From: an uncultured Clostridia bacterium
GTDB lineage: Bacteria; Bacillota; Clostridia; Saccharofermentanales; DTU023
Direction: 5' to 3'
NCBI GenBank assembly: GCA_946220865.1
Contig: CAMJYM010000010.1
Location: 1 to 64,000 of the forward strand
DNA: 64,000 bases
The position numbers and the translations under genes are program-made. Below are positions 48,276-57,122 of the stretch, piece after piece. The notes beneath the pieces are model-generated. The model saw nothing but the letters and a program-made list of their open reading frames with translations, was not told where the DNA came from and did no database searches. Position 1 is the first letter of the stretch. Every line of letters starts with the position of its first letter.

Positions 48276-48964
48276 GCCTGATTGAAATTCATGCTTTAAA
48301 GAAAAACTACGGAAACTTTCCAGCTCTGAAAGGGCTGGATTTGAGCTTTGAAGCCGGAAGAATCGTGGGGCTTCTGGGACCCAACGGTTCTGGAAAAACC
48401 ACCCTTCTCAGGATCTTGAGCGCCTATGATATGAATTACCAGGGAGAGGTGCGGATTGACGGCCAGGCTCCAGGCCTTCATTCCAGAGCCATCACTTCCA
48501 GCCTCCCGGATAAAGCGAATCTGTCGCTTTCCTGGACCCCTCAAAAAGCCATCGCGGTTTACCAGGACTTTTTTGCCGATTTTAATGCCGATAAAGCCCA
48601 GCGTATGTTGGAAGACCTCAAGATGGATCCCCGGCAAAAGTTGGAAGCGATGTCGAAGGGGATGCAGGAAAAAATCCAGGTGGTGATGACCATGTCCCGC
48701 GATGCTCAGATTTATCTTCTCGATGAGCCCATCTCGGGAGTGGACCCGGCGGCCCGTAAGGTCATCCTCCAGATGATTCTTGAAAACTACTGCCCAGAAT
48801 CCCTCATGATTCTCTCCACCCACATGATCCGTGACATTGAGCCGATCATTGACGATGCCCTCTTTCTCAAAGAGGGAGAACTTGTTCTCCACGACCAGGC
48901 GGACGCCATTCGCGCCCGCGAAGGGAAATCGATCCATGAACTTTTTGAGGAGGTTTTTCAATGA
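48272..48964 (+). CDS. ABC transporter ATP-binding protein (YtrB-like)
   Basis: ATPase of 230 residues with Walker A (GPNGSGKTTLL), signature MSKGMQEKIQVVM (in place of LSGGQ, as in the YtrB group), Walker B (IYLLDEPISGVD) and switch His (LSTHMI). It starts with an ATGA overlap on the regulator and ends with an ATGA overlap on the permease. It probably drives an efflux or stress transporter. Confidence 0.92.
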   Translation: MSLIEIHALKKNYGNFPALKGLDLSFEAGRIVGLLGPNGSGKTTLLRILSAYDMNYQGEVRIDGQAPGLHSRAITSSLPDKANLSLSWTPQKAIAVYQDFFADFNADKAQRMLEDLKMDPRQKLEAMSKGMQEKIQVVMTMSRDAQIYLLDEPISGVDPAARKVILQMILENYCPESLMILSTHMIRDIEPIIDDALFLKEGELVLHDQADAIRAREGKSIHELFEEVFQ

Positions 48965-49776
48965 TCAGCAAACTTTTTAAAAGGATGTTTCTGGAAGTGA
49001 TCAGCCCCATCGGCTGGTGCATCCTGTCCAGCTGGATTCTCATCTTCCTGCCTTTCATCATGGGAGGCTTTTTCAGGGACAGTCAGGTAGCAGGTGTCGT
49101 GACCGCGCTGGCCTTACTTGGTCTTTTTGCGGTCCACATCGCCATCTTCTTCAATACCATAGGAGGGGACTATCACAATATGGAAGGGAAACGTGCCTAC
49201 TTTTACCGTTCCCTTCCGGCGACCGGCTTCGCCTTCACGGCGGCCCGTGCCCTCTATTATCTGGTCTATGCCCTGATCACCATGCTGTCGCTCATTCTGC
49301 AGGCTGTTGCTATCCTGGCTCTCCTTTTTCGCATGAACATTGCAGAGAGCGAATTCAGCCTCTTTTTTTCCAGAATCAGAGCAGTTCTGAGCACGATCTT
49401 TATTCCCCGGAATACCGGCCTCTTTCTCCTGAACCTATTGCTCGGCCTGCTCGTGATGCATGCTCTCATCGCTATGTCCATTAACGCTGGCTCAATAGGA
49501 ATCTTCAGGAAGTTAAAGGTGGGCGGTCCCTTTCTGGTCTTTTTTATCAGCCAGCTTGCCGTCGATCAGATCGGAAAATGGGTGACCCGCAATCTGAATT
49601 TTTCCCTTGCCTGGGGAGACTTCGCCCAGGGACAAATTCACTCGGGAAACCTGTCTGAGGGTGTCTACATGGTTCTGATCAACGCCTTGCCCATGACCCT
49701 GTTCTGGGCTTTCATCACTGTTATCGCCTGGGCGATCACCATTTACATCACGGACAGGAAAATATCACTGGCCTGA
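48961..49776 (+). CDS. ABC transporter permease of the ytr-type operon
   Basis: Membrane protein of 271 residues with about six hydrophobic segments (for example VVTALALLGLFAVHIAIFF, ALITMLSLILQAVAILALLF and a C-terminal TLFWAFITVIAWAITIYI). There is no known motif. The gene order regulator-ATPase-permease with 4-base overlaps identifies it as the membrane partner. Substrate unknown; cell-envelope stress is the usual role of this class. Confidence 0.8.
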   Translation: MISKLFKRMFLEVISPIGWCILSSWILIFLPFIMGGFFRDSQVAGVVTALALLGLFAVHIAIFFNTIGGDYHNMEGKRAYFYRSLPATGFAFTAARALYYLVYALITMLSLILQAVAILALLFRMNIAESEFSLFFSRIRAVLSTIFIPRNTGLFLLNLLLGLLVMHALIAMSINAGSIGIFRKLKVGGPFLVFFISQLAVDQIGKWVTRNLNFSLAWGDFAQGQIHSGNLSEGVYMVLINALPMTLFWAFITVIAWAITIYITDRKISLA

Positions 49777-49802
49777 GCAGGTCAGCTTCTTGTAGGCCTG
49801 CA

Positions 49803-50513
49803 TCACTTAATCTGTTGCGGAGCCGGAATAAACATGAGTAAAAGGATGATAAAGAGGAGGATGCAGGAAACCCACAAGGTCTGCATTCCCCAGTGAGGGA
49901 CAAGAATGCTTCCCGTGCCTGCTCCCATAGCAAAAGCAAAAATGACGCCAAAATAATGGAGAGAACGATGAAGGAGTCTTCTTTTGCGGGTGTTGTTGTA
50001 ATGGACAAAAGCCTCGACACCGCTCCTCAGATTTCCAATGCACATGGTGCTGGCGTATTGGTAGGAGTTGACCTTGCGGAAAGCCTGAACCTGCATGGCA
50101 CAGGAAAAAGAAACCAGAGCGTTGGCCAGAAGGTTCAAACTACCCGGGAAATAGCCGACCAGAAATAGCAATAAAATTTCAATCACTAAAACACCCTGCC
50201 GCCAGTGTAGCTTTTGGGCATTTTTGAACCTGTAACGAAAACATTCTGCGGCAGCGACTCCCATGGCAAAAAAAGCAAGCGGAACAAAATAACGAAGAAT
50301 GGCTTCAGGTTTTCCCTCGAAGAGATTTTTGCTCAATAGGACGATGTTCCCGGTTTGAGCATTCGCAAAGACTTTTCCCCGGGCGACGTAGGTGTAAGCG
50401 TCCTGGAGGCCGCCGGAAAAAGAGAGCAGGGCGGCAGTTAAAAAGGACTCGGACATCTGCTGATTCAATAAAACTTGCTTGGATATTTTCATACGCACAT
50501 CATTGTCTCCCAT
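49803..50513 (-). CDS. DUF1275 (YoaK) family membrane protein
   Basis: Integral membrane protein of about 236 residues with six hydrophobic segments. Family features include LLSFSGGLQDAYTYVARGKVFANAQTGNIV near the N-terminus and MQVQAFRKVNSYQYASTMCIGNLRSG in the middle, typical of YoaK/DUF1275, whose function is unknown. The start is uncertain: the ATG at 50513 has no good ribosome binding site, while a GTG at 50498 has GGGAG at 8 bases. Either overlaps the upstream U32 gene, so the two are probably cotranscribed. Confidence 0.88.
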   Translation of the reverse strand: MGDNDVRMKISKQVLLNQQMSESFLTAALLSFSGGLQDAYTYVARGKVFANAQTGNIVLLSKNLFEGKPEAILRYFVPLAFFAMGVAAAECFRYRFKNAQKLHWRQGVLVIEILLLFLVGYFPGSLNLLANALVSFSCAMQVQAFRKVNSYQYASTMCIGNLRSGVEAFVHYNNTRKRRLLHRSLHYFGVIFAFAMGAGTGSILVPHWGMQTLWVSCILLFIILLLMFIPAPQQIK

Positions 50514-53007
50514 CCTTTAAAAAGGTATACGCGCGGATGCAGTCGAAGGAGGGCTGTTGCAGGAGTGATCGACTATCCCAGATCTGCAGGGAACAGTCGG
50601 CGTTGAGCTTGGGCGTCAGAGGGAAATAGCGTCCCTCTTCGTCTTGCAGCTGATAACTTGCGCCTTTGCGGCAGAGGCCGCAGGCCTGAGAAAAGCCGAT
50701 AGGGCAAAAGCGCGTGAACATGGCCTCCAAAGGACCCTGGCAAAGGATGATCGGCCGCGTCGGGGAATCGTGGAAGCGTGCCGCTAAGTCTCCTTGTTCC
50801 TGGGGCGTGAGTTCCGGTGAAAGCATGACACCGCGATAGCCGCGTTCGGCAAAGTAAGCGTAGCTTTTGCTGTTGGTGACCTGTCCGCCCTGCCAGAGAA
50901 ATAGATCCAGATCGAGCCCCAGTTCTTCTTTTAATTCTGCCGTGCCGCTCGTTGAACTGACAAGCGCGGTTAAGCCCTGCCTGGCCAGAGCGCTGATCGC
51001 CTCCCCGGGACTGCCGGGGCAGGACCAGGCTCCCAGGGGACTCAGATAGGCGCCCAGGCGGGCGTCTCCCAGATCCTTCCGGACGTGCTTCAGACCGCCT
51101 GTCTCAGCTTTGCCTGCACAAAGATAAAGCTCTTCCAGAGGCAGAACGATGAGCTCATCTTCTTTCCCGGAAAGACCCTGAAGGGAAGCTCCTGCCTGGT
51201 AATTGGGGAAGTTGAGGATGCGCTTAATGGGAGTGGGGCGGGTTTTGGCAGGCGAAAAGCTGAGCGAAGCTCCGGGGAAACGAACTCCGGGTACTTTCAG
51301 GCTTTCTTCTGGCGCTTTACCCGAGTCCTGCGGCGTGGCGGCTGGAGTTTGCTGTGTGCTTGCTTCCCTTTGCATCGTTTCAACTTTCAATGCGGGCATG
51401 GCAAGTGTTTTTCCCGACGCATGCGGCGGGTTGGCAGAGAACTCTGAGGGAGTTTCCGGCGACTGCAGAAATTTCTCCAATGCTGCCCGACGAAAAGCGT
51501 TGATCGCAGAAATGCGCCAGTGCGGAGCCTCTTCCGGCGCTAAATCTGTGCTGAAATGGCTCAGCACGTACGGGCTGTCGCCCAGCTTAGCCAGCTGCTC
51601 TTCTATGCGTGATAGCGTCAGAGTGCCAGGGGTCTCTTCCGGTGCTGAGGGCAGTTCCTCAGAGCTGAAAGAAAGCTCTTTATCGGAGCTTTTGAGCCGC
51701 AGGATAAAAGCACTGCCCTTTTTGCTGAGGTGGAGGCTGAGTGGCATTCTTGCATCCCTGCGCTGGGCCTCTTCGGGAACATCGGGCTGCTTCTGCTGCC
51801 AGACTGTCAGAGGGAGGTGGAGGGACGCAAGAATGCGGGGATGAAAACCTCGCAGCTCAATTTCTGCCCCGGGAGATTTTCCTGTTTTTGGAGCCGCGCT
51901 GCTTCGCTGAACCACGCCAACCGGAGCGCTGGCAACGGTTTTGCCAACTTCGTTTTTCAGGCTGATCTGGCTTCCCGCTGCGGGAAGGTAAGTGTTTTCA
52001 CGCGGGCTGTAGAGCAAGACGCCCTGCGGGGCTTTGATGCGACGGACTTCGCCTAGAAAATAACCCCAGTGGTTGACTCTTTCAGGGCTTAAAAAATCAG
52101 CGGAGCGCTGCTTTTTCAAAAAGGCGGCCTGAAAGGAGCCACCGCGGTTAAAGGCAATTTCCAGATTGCGCTGCCGATCGTGGGTGAAAATATCCTGATC
52201 GGGCAGATCTTTGGTGATTTCTTCCAGGGCTGTTTTTATAATCGCGGTGACCTGCGCCTGATACTCGCTGCTGCGCAGTCGGCCTTCAATTTTCAGCGCA
52301 TCGACTGGAATTTCGGCCAGCTCTTTTAAATAGGGGAAATAACTCAGATCTTTCGGCGAAAGCCAGGCGGCGCGCTCCCGCACGGCCTTGCCATCCCGCA
52401 GCAAGCTGTAGCTTTTGCGACAGGGCTGTGCGCAGCAGCCACGGTTAGCGCTGCGCCCGCCAATGCAGAAGCTCATATGGCATTGACCGGAGACGGACAT
52501 ACAGGTGGCTCCGTGGGTAAAAACCTCGACCTCTATGCCCAGGGCATGGGCATAGCCACTCAAATCGCGAATTTCTTCCAGGCTCAACTCGCGGGCTAAT
52601 ACCACGCGGCTGACATGGAGGGCCAGAAGTTCCCTGATCTGCTCACGCGTCCCCACACTGCACTGGGTGCTCGCGTGGAGCACAATATCCGGGAAGTGCT
52701 CGTATAAAAGGCGCATCAGGCCCTTGTCCTGAACGATAAAGGCTGCCACACCGGCCTGCCTTGCAAAACTGGCAATTTCCAGCGCGCGGGCAAACTCGCT
52801 GTCCTTCACGAGGATATTCAGCGTGAAATAGATTTTGACCCCCTGCTTCCGGGCTTCAGCGACCAGCTGAGGCAGTTCTTCCAGAGGAAGCTGAGCTTCC
52901 GAAGAGCGGGCGTTCATATCGCCTGCCCCGAAATAAATGACATCCGGCTTCTGCTTCAGGACAGCCTGAAAGCCTTCTTTCGTGCCCACAGGGGCCAGAA
53001 CTTCCAT
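50500..53007 (-). CDS. U32 family peptidase with DUF3656 region (RlhA-like)
   Basis: Large U32-family protein (835 residues). The N-terminal domain (MEVLAPVGTKEGFQAVL, YFGAGDMNARS) and the Cys-rich region GQCHMSFCIGGRSANRGCCAQPCRKSY match the group containing RlhA, the iron-sulfur enzyme that hydroxylates C2501 of 23S rRNA, and related tRNA or ubiquinone hydroxylases. Collagenase annotation for this family is historical. The middle part is long and partly Ala/Pro/Ser-rich (about residues 530-590), unlike compact homologues. AAAGGAG lies before the ATG. Last Cys pair (CPIGFSQACGLCRKG) is near 770. Confidence 0.87.
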   Translation of the reverse strand: MEVLAPVGTKEGFQAVLKQKPDVIYFGAGDMNARSSEAQLPLEELPQLVAEARKQGVKIYFTLNILVKDSEFARALEIASFARQAGVAAFIVQDKGLMRLLYEHFPDIVLHASTQCSVGTREQIRELLALHVSRVVLARELSLEEIRDLSGYAHALGIEVEVFTHGATCMSVSGQCHMSFCIGGRSANRGCCAQPCRKSYSLLRDGKAVRERAAWLSPKDLSYFPYLKELAEIPVDALKIEGRLRSSEYQAQVTAIIKTALEEITKDLPDQDIFTHDRQRNLEIAFNRGGSFQAAFLKKQRSADFLSPERVNHWGYFLGEVRRIKAPQGVLLYSPRENTYLPAAGSQISLKNEVGKTVASAPVGVVQRSSAAPKTGKSPGAEIELRGFHPRILASLHLPLTVWQQKQPDVPEEAQRRDARMPLSLHLSKKGSAFILRLKSSDKELSFSSEELPSAPEETPGTLTLSRIEEQLAKLGDSPYVLSHFSTDLAPEEAPHWRISAINAFRRAALEKFLQSPETPSEFSANPPHASGKTLAMPALKVETMQREASTQQTPAATPQDSGKAPEESLKVPGVRFPGASLSFSPAKTRPTPIKRILNFPNYQAGASLQGLSGKEDELIVLPLEELYLCAGKAETGGLKHVRKDLGDARLGAYLSPLGAWSCPGSPGEAISALARQGLTALVSSTSGTAELKEELGLDLDLFLWQGGQVTNSKSYAYFAERGYRGVMLSPELTPQEQGDLAARFHDSPTRPIILCQGPLEAMFTRFCPIGFSQACGLCRKGASYQLQDEEGRYFPLTPKLNADCSLQIWDSRSLLQQPSFDCIRAYTFLKDGRQ

Positions 53008-53090
53008 GTTCTTTTCTCCTTTGTGCTATGATCCAGGGAGCTTATGACTTTTATTATGGCAAATGTCGCAGGAAAGGAAAAGCACACGCG

Positions 53091-54398
53091 ATGGAAGTCA
53101 AAATCCTGGTCTATCTGATCACAGGGCTGGCCGCGCTTGGTCTGCTTGCTTACATGTCGAGAAAATATAAGCTGAGCCGCTACCAGTTGATGATTTTCTT
53201 CCTGCTGACGCTGTTCTGGTCGGCTAATGTCATCATCCGCGCTTACCGTAAATCCTACGCGCTCAATCCTCCGGAGGCAGGGGGGCTGGGTCTGGATTTT
53301 GCACAGGCGGCCGTGATTGCCTCAGGCTACGGTTTCATTTCGATTTTTGCCCGGGCCATCGTTCTCTTTTTATCTGACCGCTGGCAATCCCGGAAAAAAG
53401 TCATCCTGCTGGGGCTTATCAGCGTGGCTCTCACCGGCCTGTGGGTTCTGCTTTCTCCGGATTTTAGCTCCCTGCTGGCATCCAGCCTCGCCCTGGGTCT
53501 GGGAGCCTCCATGCTCAGCCTCTTCAATCTCTTTTTCGCCGAAAGTTTTGCAGAAAAAGAGGCCCTCCTTTCCGTCTCCATTCTCTCCGTGGCGCCCCTG
53601 CTGGCGGAGTTTATCATGAGCTCTTTCCAATATGCTTTTACCATAGAGGGGGAAGAAAACTACCCGGCGCTCTGGTTTTTGTCCATCCTTTTTTCCCTTC
53701 TTGCCCTGGTTTTTTTATTTTTTGTTAAAGAAAAGAAAAGTGAAAGGTTTTCTGCGGCAGGGAAAGGGAATATGAACCGGGAAGCCTTCCTTTCGGTGAT
53801 CCGGGATAAAAGGAGCTGGCTCTATGCTTTCCTTGGAGTGATTATTTCCCTCATCCGCTTCAGCACCTCAGGTTCCAATATGATCACTTATTTTCAAAGC
53901 GATCTGGTTCAGATGAACGCCCTGATGGTGGCTTACAGCGATTTTGTTTACGCCATCGCCCAGCTGCTCGCAGGCGTTTTAATCGGCACGGTGCTGAGCC
54001 GCCGCTTCGGCCTCAAAAAAAGCCTCCTCCTGGGCATCTTCTGCGGCAGCTATTTTAACCTTTTGCTCCTGCTCAGCCGCGATCCCGCCCTGCTCTTTTA
54101 CACTTCCATGCTGCAGGGTTTTTCCTACGGCATCACCTACAACGCCCTGATCGGCCTGACCATGCTCAGCGTGGAGCTGCACTTGCGCGACATGAGCATG
54201 GCATTCTTCCAGACCTTCTTCGCCCTGGGCATTTTTTATGGCGATATGATTTATAAAACCGTGGCCGACCTGCTCGCCGGAAGTTCCGTCGAAGCGACCT
54301 ACCACAACGTCTTTTTGTTTATCTTTATCCTCTCCCTTCTGCTCCTCGCGCTTGTTGCCGTCGCCGTCAAAGACACGGTGGCGACGAAAAAAAGCTAA
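53091..54398 (+). CDS. MFS family transporter
   Basis: Membrane transporter of 435 residues with about twelve hydrophobic segments and the cytoplasmic loop pattern of the major facilitator superfamily (FLSDRWQSRKKVILLG between segments 2 and 3, VLSRRFGLKKSLLLG in the second half). The substrate is not evident. The ATG at 53091 is chosen; an upstream ATG at 53028 is in frame but has no ribosome binding site. It is divergent from the U32 gene. Confidence 0.82.
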   Translation: MEVKILVYLITGLAALGLLAYMSRKYKLSRYQLMIFFLLTLFWSANVIIRAYRKSYALNPPEAGGLGLDFAQAAVIASGYGFISIFARAIVLFLSDRWQSRKKVILLGLISVALTGLWVLLSPDFSSLLASSLALGLGASMLSLFNLFFAESFAEKEALLSVSILSVAPLLAEFIMSSFQYAFTIEGEENYPALWFLSILFSLLALVFLFFVKEKKSERFSAAGKGNMNREAFLSVIRDKRSWLYAFLGVIISLIRFSTSGSNMITYFQSDLVQMNALMVAYSDFVYAIAQLLAGVLIGTVLSRRFGLKKSLLLGIFCGSYFNLLLLLSRDPALLFYTSMLQGFSYGITYNALIGLTMLSVELHLRDMSMAFFQTFFALGIFYGDMIYKTVADLLAGSSVEATYHNVFLFIFILSLLLLALVAVAVKDTVATKKS

Positions 54399-54434
54399 GG
54401 GACGGCATGACCTGAAAGTCCAAAAGCGCACAAT

Positions 54435-54628
54435 ATGTTTTCACTCCTCCTGGCCATTATTTATTTGTCTTTTATCAGTTTGGGACTGCCCGATTCACTG
54501 CTTGGCTCCGCATGGTCCAGCATATCAGCATCACCCTGTTGCCCTTCTATCTGAGCGCCATTTTGCTCGTCATGGCGCTCATGCACGAAAAACTGATCTC
54601 GGCGGTCAGCCGGAAGAGCCAGGTTTGA
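54435..54628 (+). pseudogene. Remnant of a second MFS transporter (internal deletion)
   Basis: From ATG 54435 the frame reads MFSLLLAIIYLSFISLGLPDSLLGSAW, the typical first membrane segment of a fucose-permease-like MFS protein. It then shifts: a different frame reads VQHISITLLPFYLSAILLVM and on to a stop at 54626-54628, which looks like the last segment of such a protein. The central 300 or so residues are missing. There is no ribosome binding site. The rest of the 446-base gap to the response regulator shows no gene. Confidence 0.7.
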
Positions 54629-54844
54629 AGCGTCCTGAAATAAAAAAATCCGCGCTAAGAAAAAAGGGGAGTGCCGTCGTAACCCCACCCTTGCAAAAAC
54701 GATCGCTTTTTCCACAGTGACACATTCCAGGCGGCTATAATAAGAAATCAGTTTCATTAAAATAATTTAAAGATGTGAGTGCCTGATTTTTGCACCTTTA
54801 GCTTTTCTTAAACTTAGGCCAATATTTTCCTTTACAATAAAGTT

Positions 54845-55552
54845 ATGACAACTTTCTTTGAAAAGGATCGTGATACGACTCGGGTTCATATTCTTCTGGC
54901 CGAAGATGATCCTGGTATTGCAGCAGCGCTGCAAAGTTTTTTTCTGCTGGACTCTTATGAATGTGAGAGCTTTGCCGATGGCAGGGCTGCTTTTTCCGCT
55001 CTGGAACGGGACAAGTTCGATCTCGCAGTGATTGATCTCATGCTCCCTGGTTGTTCCGGCTTTGAGCTGACGCGCCTCTGCCGCGACAAGAAAATTCCTG
55101 CCATCATTATGACAGCGCGAACAGATCTTGCCTCAGAGGTGAAAGGCTTTGATCTCGGGGCTGAGGATTATCTGATTAAGCCTTTTCACCCTCTGCGCCT
55201 CATGACGCGGATCAAAAAGATTCTCCGTCAGGAAGGGGACATGGCTGAGGAGATTGTGCTGGGGGAGCTTTCGCTTAACACGCGGACAAAGGCAGTGCGC
55301 TATGAAGGTAAAGCGCTGAATCTCACACCCCTGGAATATGAGATCCTGCTCTTTTTTGCCCGCCATCCGGACCGTACCTGGTCAAAAGATGAGATTTTGG
55401 ATGCCGTTTGGGGCGCGGATTATATCGGTGATCCCAACACCTTTAATGTGCATCTGCGGCAGTTGCGCAGAAAAAGCGGCAATGTCCGCCTCATTGAAAC
55501 CGTGGGGCGCCACGGTTTTATCCTCCGGAGCCAGCATGGTGATGATAAGTAA
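54845..55552 (+). CDS. OmpR/PhoB family response regulator
   Basis: Two-component regulator of 235 residues. The receiver domain has the acidic pair (LLAEDD), phospho-acceptor D64 (LAVIDLMLPG), T90 and K112 (YLIKPFHP). The C-terminal winged helix (LNLTPLEYEILLFFARHPDR ... NTFNVHLRQLRRK) binds DNA. No ribosome binding site precedes the ATG. A TACAAT -10-like box lies only 7 bases upstream (54833-54838), so a leaderless transcript is possible. It overlaps the kinase gene by 17 bases. Confidence 0.94.
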   Translation: MTTFFEKDRDTTRVHILLAEDDPGIAAALQSFFLLDSYECESFADGRAAFSALERDKFDLAVIDLMLPGCSGFELTRLCRDKKIPAIIMTARTDLASEVKGFDLGAEDYLIKPFHPLRLMTRIKKILRQEGDMAEEIVLGELSLNTRTKAVRYEGKALNLTPLEYEILLFFARHPDRTWSKDEILDAVWGADYIGDPNTFNVHLRQLRRKSGNVRLIETVGRHGFILRSQHGDDK

Positions 55553-56996
55553 AAAATCTTCCCCCCTCTGGGTAAAACTCAGCCTGGGCTTTCTCTTTCT
55601 TTTTCTGCTTTTTACTTTGCTTATGGGCAGTCTGGTCATGATTGCTTACCAGAAGCAGCGTCTGGCAGCTGAGAAGGAAAAACTTGGCGAACGCAGCCGC
55701 CACCTGGCAGAAGACATCATGGTTCACTTTGCTTCCCTGGAGGACATGCCTCTTTTCTGGGAACGGCAGAAACCGCTTGCTTTGGAGAAAGTGAAGCTGG
55801 AGACTGGCTCCTGGACCGCAGAAGATCGCCGCAGCTATGTACGCCTGGATTATCTCCTGAAAAGTTCTTCCTTTCGTGGCTGTCGCTTTGCCACAGAGCT
55901 GCCCGTGGATGGAAAGCAGCTGGAGAGCACAGGCTATCCCGTTTTTTCTTTTACAGAAACAGAAAAAGGTCAAAGTCACCTGCTCTGGGCCAGCCAATGT
56001 TTTCTCCTGAATCAAAAGCCGGTTTATTTCCTGGTTTCTGCCGATCTGCTTCCGCTCGACAGGGAACTTCGCTCGCTGCAGCGAGCCTTTATTTTCTGTG
56101 CCCTTCCTTTGATACCCCTTCTGGCTCTCCTGATCTACGGGTTGACCTCACATTTGACAGGAGATCTGAAAACATTAACCCGGGCGGCCGCTTCCTTCCA
56201 GGTAGGAGCGAAAAGAAGTCCGCTTGAGCTTGTGGGCTCGCAGGAAAGCCGTCAGCTTGCTGCCAGTCTTCAATCCATGTGGCGGCAGCTCGATGTGCAA
56301 TATGCTCAGCTGAAGGCCGAAAAAGAACGCGAAGAGCAGTTTTCGTTAGCTCTGAACCATGAGCTGAAAACTCCGCTCGCCGCTTTGCTTCTGCATCTGG
56401 ATCTGCTGGAACAGGAAGGACTGCCGGAGGAAATGCGGCAAAAATCGCTGGCTTGGATAAGGCGCAGTGCCGAAGATATGGAGAAACTGCGGGAGCATAT
56501 CCTCCGGCTTTATCTGCGGGAAAGCGACGTGAAGAAGGAGAAGCTGGAGCTTTCGTCCTGGCTTAGGGCTTTTGTCTGTGAGGAAAAAGAAAAACGTTCT
56601 CTGCCCTTGAAGGTTCTGGATCAGAGCCACGGTCCCACGTTCATTTTTGCCGATGCACTGCTCCTGCGGCAGCTGCTCGAAAATCTTCTCGACAATGCTG
56701 AGGCGGCTGCTGCGAACACTGAGAAAGGCACTGGGCTCTCAAGTGGCCTTGAACTCGTGCTGGAAGATGGGAGCCTGGCCCTGGTTGATCATGGCCCGGG
56801 CGTACCGGAGAACGAGCGGGCGCGGCTCAGTGAACTCTTTTATCGCGGGGATCTCAGCCGGGACCGGAAACATTTGCACTTTGGCATCGGTCTTGCCTTC
56901 TGTTCCCGTATCTGTGAACTCCACGCCTGGGAACTCAGCTTTGAAGAAACGCCGGGAGGAGGCCTGACCGTAAGGATTTATTTTGTAAAGCCTTAG
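55536..56996 (+). CDS. Sensor histidine kinase
   Basis: Membrane sensor of 486 residues paired with the preceding regulator. Two transmembrane segments (about 14-38 and 184-203) flank an extracytoplasmic sensing domain of about 145 residues. A HAMP-like linker precedes the phospho-acceptor His (LALNHELKTPLAAL, H275). The ATP-binding domain shows LLENLLDNAEAAA, DHGPGVP and GIGLAFC. The ATG at 55536 follows GGAG closely; GTG 55539 and ATG 55542 are alternatives. The signal is unknown; the next gene, a secreted protein, may be a target or accessory. Confidence 0.93.
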   Translation: MVMISKKSSPLWVKLSLGFLFLFLLFTLLMGSLVMIAYQKQRLAAEKEKLGERSRHLAEDIMVHFASLEDMPLFWERQKPLALEKVKLETGSWTAEDRRSYVRLDYLLKSSSFRGCRFATELPVDGKQLESTGYPVFSFTETEKGQSHLLWASQCFLLNQKPVYFLVSADLLPLDRELRSLQRAFIFCALPLIPLLALLIYGLTSHLTGDLKTLTRAAASFQVGAKRSPLELVGSQESRQLAASLQSMWRQLDVQYAQLKAEKEREEQFSLALNHELKTPLAALLLHLDLLEQEGLPEEMRQKSLAWIRRSAEDMEKLREHILRLYLRESDVKKEKLELSSWLRAFVCEEKEKRSLPLKVLDQSHGPTFIFADALLLRQLLENLLDNAEAAAANTEKGTGLSSGLELVLEDGSLALVDHGPGVPENERARLSELFYRGDLSRDRKHLHFGIGLAFCSRICELHAWELSFEETPGGGLTVRIYFVKP

Positions 56997-57122
56997 TCTC
57001 AAACAAGCAGAACATAAGGGCTTCTTAATTTCAAGCCAGCTCAGGGCGGCCATAATGAGCATAAGCCTTCTTTCCGGAAACGAAGGGCTCAAAGATCGCC
57101 ACAAGGCGTTAAGGAGGACCCC

